DNA of 64,000 bases from CALNYZ01 sp942490945 (GCA_942490945.1 CALNYZ010000018.1:372001-436000); one strand, 5' to 3'; counted from the first letter of the stretch, positions 34,683-44,155 are shown. Notes: generated by a model not told the origin, from the sequence alone. Numbers and translations are program-made.

Positions 34683-36512
34683 ATGGAATTAAATCTGCAT
34701 GCAATTGTCACGCTGATACTGACAGGCCTGGCACTGGTTTTATTTGCCCAGGAAAAAATTCGTCTGGAGTCGTCCAGTTTTTTCATTCTGACCTTTCTTG
34801 TTTTATTCTTTACTCTGGTTCCTTTTTACAGAACTGACACGACACAACTTGTTGCTGCCGATTTCTTTATCGGTTTTGGTCATGAAGCACTGGTCGCCAT
34901 CTCCTGTCTGATGATCCTTGGTAAAGGCATCGAAGTGACCGGGGCATTGAAACCGTTTGCGCGTGCATTATCACGGCATTGGTCAAAGTCACCGGGCCTG
35001 ACATTCCTGCTTACACTTATCGTGAGCGCGGTATTGAGCGCGTTTGTTAATAACACTCCGGTCGTCATCATGTTAATTCCAATATTAATTTCGGTTGCAA
35101 TTGCTAATTATACCGCGCCGTCAAAACTTCTTATACCGGTCGGGCTGACGACGATCATTGGTGGTATGGCGACAACCATCGGCACATCAACAAACCTGCT
35201 GGTCGTGGCGCTTGCCAATGACCTGACGGACACACATTTCGGCATGTTTGATTTTAGTGTGCCGGTGATGATCGTTGGCGGCATTGGCATCCTGTTGTTG
35301 TGGGGTGTTGCGCCATATTTTTTACCGGAGCGCAAGATAGCACTGAATGATACCCAACATCGCAAGTATGATGCGGTACTGTTTTTATCCGAAAAAAGTA
35401 TTGGTGAGGGCCTGCAAGTTCGTGATGTGCTGGAAAAAACCAATCGTGAAATGTCGATTCGTAAAATTGTGCGCGGTGAAAGTCAGCACATTCTTCCTTT
35501 ACCGACCGTAAATTTAAAAGCTGAAGACAAACTTTTTATAAATGGTACGGCGGAGGAATTAAAAGAGTTTGAAACAAAACTGAATGGCACTTTGTACAAT
35601 GTGAGTAATGAGGGTGAGTTACTGGATGGTGAGTACAAGGCACAGGATGATAATCAGGTGCTGGCTGAAATCCTGGTGACGAACGGGTCCATATTGCATA
35701 ACCGTTCTATCGAGCAGGCGCGCATCGCTGAAAATTATAATATTCTGGTGCTGGCATTGCACCGTTTGCATCAGGGCGCACAAGGCATTAGTGAAAAGCT
35801 CAGTAACCTCACATTACATCGTGGCGATATATTGCTGGTGCAGGGCACACGTGAGAATCTGAATCTGATTAAAGACGAAACCAAGCTGTTGGTGCTGGAT
35901 AATATTATTGAATATGTGTCAACGCGCAAGGGACCCCTGACCCTGATTATCATGCTGGGCGTGATCGCCCTGGCCGCGACTAATTTGTTACCAATTTCGG
36001 TGAGTGCATTATCCGGCGTAGCCTGCATGTTAATTTTACGCTGTATTGGTTGGCGTGATATCGGCAGGGCACTAAGTGCACAGGTAATACTGATCATTGT
36101 CGTGAGTCTGGCGCTGGGCCGGGCACTGATCGACACAGGTGGTACCGGTTTTCTTGCCAGCCAATTCGTGTCGCTGACCCGGGACATGAGTATCAGTATA
36201 ACCCTGTCAGCATTGTTGTTTTTAATGTCGATTATTACCAATCTGGTGTCGAACACCGCGGCAGCGATTGTTGGTACACCGGTGGCCATCACCATTGCCA
36301 AACAACTCGGTGTGCCGGTCGAACCCTTTATTCTCGCCGTGTTATTCGGTGCAAACATGAGTTATGCCACACCGATTGGTTATCAGACGAATTTGCTGAT
36401 TTACAGTGCCGGTGGTTATAAATTTTCCGATTTTCTGCGATTTGGGATCCCCTTAACACTAATAATGGGTATCGGTTTCACGATCATACTGAGCATATTC
36501 TACGATTTATAA
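34683..36512 (+). CDS. SLC13/DASS-type anion permease with central RCK_C (TrkA_C) domains
   Basis: A 609-residue membrane protein with two halves of about five to six helices each, carrying the family signatures SAFVNNTPVVIMLIP and GTSTNLLVVALAND in the first half and NLVSNTAAAIVGTPVAI with YQTNLLIYSAGGY in the second. Between them lie two RCK_C/TrkA_C regulatory domains (about 215-405). This layout is found in sodium-coupled sulfate, thiosulfate or dicarboxylate transporters of the SLC13/ArsB superfamily. Its position directly upstream of soxB makes a sulfur oxyanion a reasonable guess, but that is inference. A small ACCCTG/CAGGGT hairpin follows the stop codon (36512-36529), without a T-run. 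Confidence 0.9.
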   Translation: MELNLHAIVTLILTGLALVLFAQEKIRLESSSFFILTFLVLFFTLVPFYRTDTTQLVAADFFIGFGHEALVAISCLMILGKGIEVTGALKPFARALSRHWSKSPGLTFLLTLIVSAVLSAFVNNTPVVIMLIPILISVAIANYTAPSKLLIPVGLTTIIGGMATTIGTSTNLLVVALANDLTDTHFGMFDFSVPVMIVGGIGILLLWGVAPYFLPERKIALNDTQHRKYDAVLFLSEKSIGEGLQVRDVLEKTNREMSIRKIVRGESQHILPLPTVNLKAEDKLFINGTAEELKEFETKLNGTLYNVSNEGELLDGEYKAQDDNQVLAEILVTNGSILHNRSIEQARIAENYNILVLALHRLHQGAQGISEKLSNLTLHRGDILLVQGTRENLNLIKDETKLLVLDNIIEYVSTRKGPLTLIIMLGVIALAATNLLPISVSALSGVACMLILRCIGWRDIGRALSAQVILIIVVSLALGRALIDTGGTGFLASQFVSLTRDMSISITLSALLFLMSIITNLVSNTAAAIVGTPVAITIAKQLGVPVEPFILAVLFGANMSYATPIGYQTNLLIYSAGGYKFSDFLRFGIPLTLIMGIGFTIILSIFYDL

Positions 36513-36602
36513 CCCTGGATATTCAGGGTCACAAAGTACTTAATATTTATCCCAGATTGCCGATAGTGGTTAGTAATCAATAATCACAGAGGCTCAGAAA
36601 TA

Positions 36603-38336
36603 ATGCATTTATCTCGCAGGGAGTTTTTACAGGCGCTGGCGTTCGCCGCTGCAACCGGATTAACAGGCAAAGGCATTGCCGGGTCAGAAAAACCGGGTAT
36701 ACGTCTACCCGATGATTATTATTCATTAAAGCCGTTTGGCAATGTGTCTTTCCTGCATTTTACCGACTGCCACGCGCAGTTGGTGCCCGCATATTATCGT
36801 GAACCGGATTTTAATATTGGCATGGGTGAATACGCCAATGATGTGCCACATCTGGTGGGTGAATACCTGCTGAAAAAATTTAATATCACGCGTAAATCTG
36901 CCAGTGCCCATGCACTAACCTTCCTCGATTTCCCTGAACTTGCCCAGACCTATGGCCGTATGGGTGGCTTTGCACACCTTGCCACCTTGATCAAAGGACT
37001 GCGTAGCAGCCGACCGGGTGCGTTATTGCTGGATGGTGGTGATACCTGGCAGGGATCGGCGACCTCGCTGTGGACAGAAGGTCAGGACATGATTGATGCC
37101 TGTGTAAAACTGGGTGTCGATGTCATGACCGGTCATTGGGAATTTACCTACGGTGCTGATCGCGTCAAAGAAGTTATCGAAAAAGATTTTAATGGCAAGG
37201 TGGATTTTGTTGCACAAAATATTCTGGATCTGGAATTTGAAGATCCCGTTTTTCCGGCATACGTGATGAAAGAAATGAACGGCGTACCGGTTGCGATTAT
37301 TGGTCAGGCATTTCCCTTTACACCTATTGCCAATCCGCGCCACATGGTCGAGAAATGGCAGTTTGGTATTCAGGAAGAGCGCTTACAAAGGCAGGTTAAT
37401 GAGGTACGCGGTAAAGGTGCGCAAGTGGTGGTATTACTATCACACGACGGACTGGATCTGGATTTAAAACTCGCCTCGCGCGTGACCGGTATTGATGCGA
37501 TCTTCAGTGGTCATACGCATGATGCGGTACCGATTGCGGTGCCGGTTAAAAACAGTAAAGGTACCACTCTGGTGACCAATCCGGGTGCGGTTGGCAAGTT
37601 TTTATCGGTGCTCGACTTTGATGTGCAAAATGGCAAGGTGCGTGATTTTAATTACAAACTGGTACCGGTATTTTCCAATGTCATTCCGGCAGATCCTGCC
37701 ATGCAGGCGCATATTGATGCGGTGCGTAAACCTTACACTAAAAAACTCAACGAAGAGCTCGCCATCAGCAGCGATTGTTTGTACCGACGTGGAACATTCA
37801 ATGGCACATTCGATCAATTAATTTGTGATGCGCTAATGGAAACACAGGATGCGGAAATCGCCTTCTCACCCGGGTTTCGCTGGGGTATGTCGATTCTGCC
37901 GGGACAGGCCATTACCTATGATGATGTGATGACACAAACTGCCATTACCTATCCGCAGGTCACGCGCAATCCTATCAGTGGTGCACAAATAAAAGTGATC
38001 CTAGAAGATATTGCCGATAACCGATTCAATGTTGATCCATATTCGCAACAGGGTGGTGACATGGTACGCGTAGGTGGTCTGGAATATGTGATTGATCCCT
38101 ATGCGACACGTGGTAAGCGCATTGTGGACATGCGCTTAAAAGGCAAGCCGCTTGATGCGAAGAAAAATTATACCGTGGCAGGCTGGGCCAGTGTGCAAAA
38201 AGGTGTCACCGGCAAACCGATCTTTGATGTTGTAGCGGATTATTTGCGCAACAAGAAAGTGGTGAGCGTGAAAAAACTGAATATACCAGCGGTGAAAAAC
38301 ATGCCGCCAAATGACCCGGGTTACCAGCATTCTTGA
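36603..38336 (+). CDS. soxB: Thiosulfohydrolase SoxB
   Basis: SoxB is the periplasmic dimanganese enzyme that hydrolyses sulfate from the cysteine-bound sulfur carrier SoxY during thiosulfate oxidation. The 577-residue product has a Tat signal (SRREFLQ at 4-10, then a hydrophobic stretch) and 5'-nucleotidase-fold motifs: LHFTDCHAQL, LLDGGDTWQGS, DVMTGHWEFTYG and SGHTHDAVP with metal ligands. The length is normal for SoxB. Its partners soxYZ, soxAX and soxCD are not in the window. The upstream neighbour is the SLC13 permease; a rhodanese and a TauE/SafE exporter follow on the same strand. Confidence 0.97.
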   Translation: MHLSRREFLQALAFAAATGLTGKGIAGSEKPGIRLPDDYYSLKPFGNVSFLHFTDCHAQLVPAYYREPDFNIGMGEYANDVPHLVGEYLLKKFNITRKSASAHALTFLDFPELAQTYGRMGGFAHLATLIKGLRSSRPGALLLDGGDTWQGSATSLWTEGQDMIDACVKLGVDVMTGHWEFTYGADRVKEVIEKDFNGKVDFVAQNILDLEFEDPVFPAYVMKEMNGVPVAIIGQAFPFTPIANPRHMVEKWQFGIQEERLQRQVNEVRGKGAQVVVLLSHDGLDLDLKLASRVTGIDAIFSGHTHDAVPIAVPVKNSKGTTLVTNPGAVGKFLSVLDFDVQNGKVRDFNYKLVPVFSNVIPADPAMQAHIDAVRKPYTKKLNEELAISSDCLYRRGTFNGTFDQLICDALMETQDAEIAFSPGFRWGMSILPGQAITYDDVMTQTAITYPQVTRNPISGAQIKVILEDIADNRFNVDPYSQQGGDMVRVGGLEYVIDPYATRGKRIVDMRLKGKPLDAKKNYTVAGWASVQKGVTGKPIFDVVADYLRNKKVVSVKKLNIPAVKNMPPNDPGYQHS

Positions 38337-38390
38337 TTATTGTGTGGATTAAGGCCAATATTGTCAGACTCGTCTACAATATTGGTACTT

Positions 38391-38819
38391 ATGACTGATT
38401 CTACTCCACAAGTTCAAACCATTTCCTCACAGCGTGGTTATGAAATCCAGCAACAAAAGGGCAGCCTGTTGGTGGATGTGCGATCGCATATGGAATTCCT
38501 GTTCATTGGTCATCCGGTTGGTGCTATCAATATTCCCTGGATCGATGAGCCGGACTGGAACATTAATCCCAATTTTGTGCGCGAAATCCGCCAATTATTA
38601 TTGGGTGGCTTGTCACATGAGAGTCACAGCAATGTTCCCATTGTATTAATTTGCCGCAGCGGCAAACGCTCGAAGGAAGCGGGCGATCTGTTGATTAGCG
38701 AAGGCTTTACCACCGTTTACAATATCGAAGATGGCTTTGAAGGTGAGCTGGACGACAACCACCAGCGCAGCACACTGGCCGGCTGGCGATTCGAAGGTCT
38801 GCCCTGGGAACAGTGTTAG
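38391..38819 (+). CDS. Single-domain rhodanese
   Basis: A 142-residue sulfurtransferase with the rhodanese fold: LLVDVRSHMEFLFIGHPVGA in the first half, and the active-site loop ICRSGKRSKEAG whose Cys carries persulfide. Such proteins move sulfane sulfur between thiosulfate, sulfite and protein thiols. There is no signal peptide, so it acts in the cytoplasm unless the longer upstream frame from 38340 is used, which does not look like a signal either. It lies 54 bases after soxB and is probably cotranscribed. Confidence 0.92.
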   Translation: MTDSTPQVQTISSQRGYEIQQQKGSLLVDVRSHMEFLFIGHPVGAINIPWIDEPDWNINPNFVREIRQLLLGGLSHESHSNVPIVLICRSGKRSKEAGDLLISEGFTTVYNIEDGFEGELDDNHQRSTLAGWRFEGLPWEQC

Positions 38820-38893
38820 TCTGTAACGTTTAACAGCAAGCCGGTCGTTTCGGGCGTTCGCCAACACCTGTCATCCATCACCCGGATTCATGT

Positions 38894-39649
38894 ATGGAAC
38901 AATTACTGATTTCGCCCTGGTTGCTGGCGCTGATTTTTTTTATTGTCGCGTTTTTGCATTCTTCCGTCGGTCTGGGCGGCGGCTCATCTTACACGGCTTT
39001 GTTGACTATCTTTGGCGCGAGCTATATCGCCATACCTTCTGTGTCACTCACACTGAATATTCTGGTAGCGAGTCTGGGCAGTTACAATTTTATTCGTGCC
39101 GGTCACGCACGTTGGCCGTTGATCCTGCCGTTTCTCATCAGCTCGATACCGTTTGCCTATCTTGGCGGCATGCTGCATTTGCCGGTGATGGCATTTAACT
39201 GGTTGTTACTGGTCAGTTTAATGCTGGTGGTGGCGCGAATATATTTACCCACGCCAACCCGTTTTAATTTTCAGTTCACATCCAGGCAGCGCGTGATAGT
39301 TTCGTTATTTTCTGGTGCCATACTTGGATTTATTGCCGGCGCGGTCGGTATTGGCGGTGGCATTTATCTGATTCCGCTAATTTTATTACTCGGTCTGGGG
39401 ACCGCAAAACAGGCCGCGGCAGCAGGTGTGGTGTTTGTACTGGTTAATTCTGTGTTCGGGATGGTAGCCCGATTTCAGGCAGACCGCATTGATATAACCT
39501 ATATCACGCCGTTGATAGTTGCGGTGGTAATCGGTGGCTGGTTGGGTTCGACACTGGGCGCGCAGAAATTCAGGCCGATTTTGATTGAACGAATTCTGGG
39601 CGTGGTTATTATTATCGCCGTATTACTACTGGCAAGAAAATTACTATGA
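38894..39649 (+). CDS. TauE/SafE (TSUP) family sulfite/sulfonate exporter
   Basis: A 251-residue inner-membrane protein with about seven to eight helices. The family repeat appears twice: HSSVGLGGGSSYTALL near the start and GFIAGAVGIGGGIYLIPLIL in the second half. TSUP members export sulfite, sulfoacetate or related sulfur anions; placement after soxB and a rhodanese suits sulfite export. The stop codon overlaps the start of the DUF1223 gene (ATGA), so the two are coupled. The ribosome binding site is weak. Confidence 0.9.
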   Translation: MEQLLISPWLLALIFFIVAFLHSSVGLGGGSSYTALLTIFGASYIAIPSVSLTLNILVASLGSYNFIRAGHARWPLILPFLISSIPFAYLGGMLHLPVMAFNWLLLVSLMLVVARIYLPTPTRFNFQFTSRQRVIVSLFSGAILGFIAGAVGIGGGIYLIPLILLLGLGTAKQAAAAGVVFVLVNSVFGMVARFQADRIDITYITPLIVAVVIGGWLGSTLGAQKFRPILIERILGVVIIIAVLLLARKLL

Positions 39650-40404
39650 GAAAATTTACTGATGAATTTCGACTTATATTACTGATTGCTTCTATTGCGT
39701 TATGCAAGATGACATACGCATTTGAATTGCAATTTGAAAGTGGCACGAATCAAACGACTCTCATTGAACTCTATACATCGCAGGGTTGCAGCAGCTGTCC
39801 GCCTGCCGAAGAATATTTGAATAAATTCAAATCCAATGCTGACTTGTGGAAAAAATATATCCCCATGGCCTTGCATGTGAATTACTGGGATTACATCGGC
39901 TGGAAGGATCGTTTCTCGCAGCCTGATCACACTACACGACAACAACAATATGCTCGTTTACAAGGTATGTCGACTATTTATACCCCGGGATTTTTTGTTA
40001 ATGGCGTGGAATGGCGGCGTGGCTTCTTTACCAGCTCATTACCATCCGCCAGGAACAACGTGGGTGTGCTTGGCGTAACAATTATTGGCGAGAATGTGCA
40101 AGTGAAGTTTTCGCCAGAAAATAGATTGAACAGTGCGCTACAATTTAATATCGCCTTGCTTGGCATGGGGCTTGCTACAGAAATAAAAGCAGGAGAGAGA
40201 AAAGGGCGCCATACCCGGCATGAATTTGTTGTATTGGCAAAAAACAGCAGCACGCAGATTCAGCCACACAATAATATTTATCAATGGCAAACGGCATTAC
40301 CGCAAAATAATAAGATACAGGCTAAAAACTACGCGGTCGTTGTGTGGGTTAATAAAGCAGACAACCTCACACCCTTGCAGGCAGCAGCTGACTTTCTCCA
40401 GTAA
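39646..40404 (+). CDS. DUF1223 protein, secreted thioredoxin-fold
   Basis: A 252-residue protein with a signal peptide (ending YAFE) and the DUF1223 pattern TTLIELYTSQGCSSCPPAEEYLNKF, a CxxC-type motif in a thioredoxin-like fold, followed by MALHVNYWDYIGWKDRF and TPGFFVNGVEWR. The C-terminal half is a beta-sandwich. The family role is not established; a periplasmic thiol redox task is plausible. It overlaps the TauE/SafE gene by four bases, which places it in the soxB-rhodanese-TauE unit. Confidence 0.9.
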   Translation: MRKFTDEFRLILLIASIALCKMTYAFELQFESGTNQTTLIELYTSQGCSSCPPAEEYLNKFKSNADLWKKYIPMALHVNYWDYIGWKDRFSQPDHTTRQQQYARLQGMSTIYTPGFFVNGVEWRRGFFTSSLPSARNNVGVLGVTIIGENVQVKFSPENRLNSALQFNIALLGMGLATEIKAGERKGRHTRHEFVVLAKNSSTQIQPHNNIYQWQTALPQNNKIQAKNYAVVVWVNKADNLTPLQAAADFLQ

Positions 40405-40439
40405 TAAACCAATAACTAAAAAATAAGAGGAGTCGCACC

Positions 40440-41384
40440 ATGTTTCGATTAAGAAGCTGTTTATATATTTTTATTATTTTATTTAACTTCACCAGTGCTG
40501 CGTCTGCATTCGAAGGCAAGATTCTGCCCAAACCGGAAAAAGTATCTGAACATGTTTATGCCTGGATTGGCCCGTTCGGCGGGCCCAATGTAAAAAATAA
40601 AGGTTATCGGATGAACATGGCCTTTGTTGTCGGCAAGGATGCAGTGGCAGTCATCGATACCGGTTTTTATCCGGCCATGGCGGAAGAAATGATTAGCCAT
40701 ATTAAAGCTATTACAAAAAAACCGATCAAGTATGCTATTAATACCAACTCACAGGCACATCGCATGTATGGCAATGCAGCGTTTCACAAGCGCGGCATTC
40801 CAACCTATGCACATGAAAAAGAAATAAGACGTATGCAGGAAAATGCCAATAACTATGCGTTGCTGCATGAAATGGTGATGAAGTTTAAAAATTCAAAACT
40901 ACCCGAACTGGCACAGCATGCCATCACCAAACCCATGAAAATGGATCTGGGTGGTGGCGTAGTGCTGGATGTTGATTTTTATAAAGCATCCCATACACCC
41001 ATGTCACTGATCGTCAATATATCGGTGGATAATATTGTTTACGCAGGTGATATTCTGTTTGCTGGACGCTTGCCTGGTATTGTGCCGGGCGGCAACAACA
41101 AGCAATGGATTGAAAGTTACGATAACCTGAAAAAATATGGTGACGTTACTTTTATTCCCGGACATGGCACGCCGGGCAAGCTGGCTGCGTTCAAACATGC
41201 TACCTATGATTACATCAGTCTGCTGGACTCGCATATGACAAAGATGCTTGAGCAGGGTGTTGGCATGACGGATTCAATCCGGCGCCTGGATCAATCCGCT
41301 TTTTCTGATCTGGCTAACTATAAAGACCTTGCCGGGCGCAATGCCAACCTGGCCTATCAGGAAGCAGAAATCGCGGCGTTCTAG
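40440..41384 (+). CDS. Exported metallo-beta-lactamase-fold protein (SoxH-like) with altered metal motif
   Basis: A 314-residue protein with a signal peptide (ending ASAFE), then FVVGKDAVAVIDTGFYPAMAEE as in the SoxH/quinoprotein-associated branch of the fold. Where active members have NTHxHxDHxxGN, this one reads NTNSQAHRMYGN, so none of the HxHxDH ligands is in place. Later positions are kept: ASHTP, YAGDILF and FIPGHG. It may bind a single metal or be a non-catalytic binding protein. AGAGGAG lies upstream of the ATG. It follows the DUF1223 gene by 35 bases in the soxB series. Confidence 0.85.
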   Translation: MFRLRSCLYIFIILFNFTSAASAFEGKILPKPEKVSEHVYAWIGPFGGPNVKNKGYRMNMAFVVGKDAVAVIDTGFYPAMAEEMISHIKAITKKPIKYAINTNSQAHRMYGNAAFHKRGIPTYAHEKEIRRMQENANNYALLHEMVMKFKNSKLPELAQHAITKPMKMDLGGGVVLDVDFYKASHTPMSLIVNISVDNIVYAGDILFAGRLPGIVPGGNNKQWIESYDNLKKYGDVTFIPGHGTPGKLAAFKHATYDYISLLDSHMTKMLEQGVGMTDSIRRLDQSAFSDLANYKDLAGRNANLAYQEAEIAAF

Positions 41385-41411
41385 AATAAGCGCAATATTG
41401 TAAATAAACCC

Positions 41412-41487
41412 AGATTCCGTATCACGTGCTTCGCACTGGTACGGAATGACCACAGACATGGTCATTTCCGCGAACGCAAGAATCCAG
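41412..41487. repeat. REP-like cluster of palindromes
   Basis: Three consecutive hairpins fill the gap between two genes: ATTCCGTA/TACGGAAT enclosing GTGC/GCAC (41414-41447), TGACCA/TGGTCA (41447-41464), and a weaker TTCCGCGAACGCAAGAA. The flanking words AGATTCC, GGAATGAC, GTCATTTCC and GAATCCAG match the style of REP elements spread by RAYT transposases. Only one copy is seen in this window. Confidence 0.6.
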
Positions 41488-41531
41488 TATAGTCATATGT
41501 TTCAAGAATAATAATTATCAAGAGGCATGTG

Positions 41532-42863
41532 ATGGAGCTAACCAAACCACCGGTACCCGGAATTTTTCAGGCATTTTTATACTGGTTGAAACTGGGCTTT
41601 ATCAGTTTTGGCGGACCCGCCGGCCAGATCAGTATGATGCATCAGGAACTGGTGGAACGACGTCGCTGGATATCCGAGCATCGCTTCCTGCACGCACTCA
41701 ACTACACCATGGTATTACCCGGCCCCGAAGCGCAGCAACTCGCAACCTATATCGGCTGGTTACTGCATGGCACGCTGGGCGGGATTATTGCCGGAGTATT
41801 ATTTGTTTTACCGTCGCTCTTTATCCTGATCGCATTGACGTATATTTATTTAGTGTATGGTAACGTCCCGATCGTTGAAGGTATTTTTTATGGTATCAAG
41901 CCGGCCGTAACCGCGATCGTTTTATTTGCGGCCTACCGTATCGGATCAAAAGCACTCAAGAACGGCGTATTGTGGAGCCTCGCTGCGCTGGCGTTTGTTG
42001 CGATTTTCTGGTTAAAGATTCCTTTCCCCTATATTGTTATCGCGGCATTAATCATCGGTTACATCGGCGGGCAGGTTAAACCGGAATTGTTCAAGACCGG
42101 TGGTGGTCATGGCAGTAGTGGTAAAGATTATGGTCCTGCAATCATTGATGATGACACACCGCTGCCGGACTATGCCAGATTCAAATGGCTACGCTTTTTC
42201 ATTTATTTATGTATTGGTTTGTTAATCTGGCTATTGGTAATGGGTTTTTTGTATCAACGCAGTGGTCTGGCGGGTACCGAAACACAATTGGGCTGGTTTT
42301 TCACCAAGGCTGCACTGGTAACCTTCGGCGGTGCCTATGCTGTATTGCCTTATGTCTATCAGGGCGGTGTGGAACAATATCAATGGTTAACCGCAACACA
42401 AATGATCGATGGTTTGGCACTTGGTGAAACTACGCCCGGCCCACTCATTATGGTCGTAGCATTTGTCGGTTTTGTCGGTGGCTGGACAAAAGAAATATTT
42501 GGCCCCGATCAATTGCTCATGGCTGGTGCATGGGGCGCGACTATCGCTACCATCTTTACGTTTTTACCCTCATTCCTGTTTATTTTGCTTGGTGCACCGT
42601 TAGTGGAAGCCACTCGTCATGATATTAAGTTTACTGCACCACTTACCGGCATCACTGCGGCCGTAGTGGGTGTGGTACTGAATCTGGCGGCGTTCTTTGC
42701 CTATCATGTGTTCTGGCCGAACGGCTTTACCGGTTATTTTGAATGGTTTTCGGTGTTGATCACCTTGCTCGCATTCATTGCCCTGTTTAAATTCAAACAG
42801 GGTGTTATGACGGTATTACTCGGTAGTGCTGTGCTCGGTCTGGTACATCATTTTATATTTTGA
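41532..42863 (+). CDS. chrA: Chromate transporter family protein (two-domain ChrA)
   Basis: A 443-residue membrane protein with two CHR domains. The first begins LKLGFISFGGPAGQISMMHQ and has MVLPGPEAQQLATYIGW; the second has KAALVTFGGAYAVLPYV and LALGETTPGPLIMV. ChrA proteins export chromate, and because chromate mimics sulfate, some may handle sulfate. The location next to soxB, SLC13 and TauE/SafE genes makes a sulfate-related role worth considering, but this is inference. The ATG at 41532 follows AGAGG. The downstream GIY-YIG gene starts within the stop codon (TGATG). Confidence 0.92.
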   Translation: MELTKPPVPGIFQAFLYWLKLGFISFGGPAGQISMMHQELVERRRWISEHRFLHALNYTMVLPGPEAQQLATYIGWLLHGTLGGIIAGVLFVLPSLFILIALTYIYLVYGNVPIVEGIFYGIKPAVTAIVLFAAYRIGSKALKNGVLWSLAALAFVAIFWLKIPFPYIVIAALIIGYIGGQVKPELFKTGGGHGSSGKDYGPAIIDDDTPLPDYARFKWLRFFIYLCIGLLIWLLVMGFLYQRSGLAGTETQLGWFFTKAALVTFGGAYAVLPYVYQGGVEQYQWLTATQMIDGLALGETTPGPLIMVVAFVGFVGGWTKEIFGPDQLLMAGAWGATIATIFTFLPSFLFILLGAPLVEATRHDIKFTAPLTGITAAVVGVVLNLAAFFAYHVFWPNGFTGYFEWFSVLITLLAFIALFKFKQGVMTVLLGSAVLGLVHHFIF

Positions 42864-43132
42864 TGACAAGCGAAAAACAAAACTGGTCTGTGTATATCTT
42901 AAAGTGTGCCGATGACACGCTCTATACCGGCATTGCGCTGGATGTAGACAAGCGTCTGCAGGAACACAATACCGATGACAAGCTTGCGGCAAAATATACA
43001 CGTGTGCGACGTCCGGTGAAATTAGTTTATCAGGAAGAATACAGCACACGTTCTGAAGCAACCAGACGTGAAATGGCGATAAAACGTTTATCGCGTCATG
43101 CCAAGCTTGAATTGGTCAACGAGCCTGCCTGA
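42863..43132 (+). CDS. GIY-YIG nuclease-superfamily protein (YhbQ-like)
   Basis: An 89-residue single-domain protein: WSVYILKCADDTLYTGIA contains the two-part GIY-YIG signature (VYI and YTG), followed by DVDKRLQEHN, the conserved Arg region, and EYSTRSEATRREMAIKRL with the conserved Glu. It belongs to the small UPF0213/YhbQ group linked to DNA repair in E. coli, though activity is uncertain. Its ATG overlaps the chrA stop codon by one base, so translation is coupled, probably without functional meaning. Confidence 0.92.
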   Translation: MTSEKQNWSVYILKCADDTLYTGIALDVDKRLQEHNTDDKLAAKYTRVRRPVKLVYQEEYSTRSEATRREMAIKRLSRHAKLELVNEPA

Positions 43133-43141
43133 TATCACAGA

Positions 43142-44023
43142 ATGTCATTCAATCTTGCTAAAATTAACAGCGGAATCGAATTGGGTTACGCTCGATTCGG
43201 TAAATCAGGTGGTATTCCTGCGTTTTATTTTCACGGCTTGCCCGGTTCAGCAGCGGAAGGCGAATTACTGCATGCGGCTTGTCTGGATAATAATATTGAA
43301 TTGATCGCTGTTGACCGGTTTGGTTACGGAGAAAGTTCTGCATTACAGGCTACCGAAAAGAAAGATCGTTATACAGCCTGGGCTGAAGCGATTAATGAAT
43401 TTGCCAGTCAACTCTGCCTTGAAAAATATTATATTTTCGCTGCTTCAGGAGGTGGCCCGTATGCATTGGCGTGTGCAAGCTTGTTGCATGAGCGGGTAAT
43501 CGCAACGGGTATTGCCTGTGGTTTGGGCCCGGTGGTCAATGAAGATTTACGTGAGCAAATGCGCCCTATGGCAACCTGGGCATTTTATCTTGCACGCCAT
43601 CATCCATTTTTGCTAACACTTGTATACGGTACATCAGTGAGTATCGCTGCGCGCTGGATGAGTGGTTTGACCATTGATGTGCTGGGCAGAATAAATCTGG
43701 CTGTTGACCGCACCGCGTTATCACAACCGGCAGCGCACAAGATCATGCAACGGAATTTAACGCGTGCATTTTTACACGGCATCCAGGGCGCAAGAGAGGA
43801 TCTGATTGCAGCGCAACAGCCCTGGTCGTTTAACCTGGCGCAAATTAAAAATCTGCATTTATGGCATGGAGCGAGTGATCGTGTGGTGCCGAAAAGTCAC
43901 AGTCAATGGGTGAGCGCACATGTAGCTGATTCGAGCTTGTATATCTTGCCTGGAGAAGGGCATTTTTCATTACCAATACTGCATGCAAATCAGATTGTCG
44001 AGACAGTGTGTGCCGGTAAGTAG
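43142..44023 (+). CDS. Alpha/beta-fold hydrolase
   Basis: A 293-residue cytoplasmic protein of the alpha/beta hydrolase superfamily. PAFYFHGLPGSAAEG holds the oxyanion-hole HG motif, AVDRFGYGESS follows, AASGGGPYALACA holds the nucleophile Ser, and LPGEGHFSLP the catalytic His; the acid is probably Asp in WHGASDRVVP. The substrate is unknown. It begins 9 bases after the GIY-YIG gene and probably shares its transcript. Confidence 0.88.
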   Translation: MSFNLAKINSGIELGYARFGKSGGIPAFYFHGLPGSAAEGELLHAACLDNNIELIAVDRFGYGESSALQATEKKDRYTAWAEAINEFASQLCLEKYYIFAASGGGPYALACASLLHERVIATGIACGLGPVVNEDLREQMRPMATWAFYLARHHPFLLTLVYGTSVSIAARWMSGLTIDVLGRINLAVDRTALSQPAAHKIMQRNLTRAFLHGIQGAREDLIAAQQPWSFNLAQIKNLHLWHGASDRVVPKSHSQWVSAHVADSSLYILPGEGHFSLPILHANQIVETVCAGK

Positions 44024-44155
44024 TTTTCAGTTACTACAAAATCAAAGGGTAAACTGACGTGTCCTGTAAATTATTTTATTTTTAAGCAGTGTAATGCTGA
44101 GATGCTGTTGTAGCATTGGGAAATAATCTGGCAGTTAGCACTGCAAGTTTGTAAA

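Noticed and set aside
35771..36358. 195-codon minus-strand frame inside the SLC13 permease gene.
   Set aside because: Antisense shadow; the permease motifs on the plus strand are continuous.
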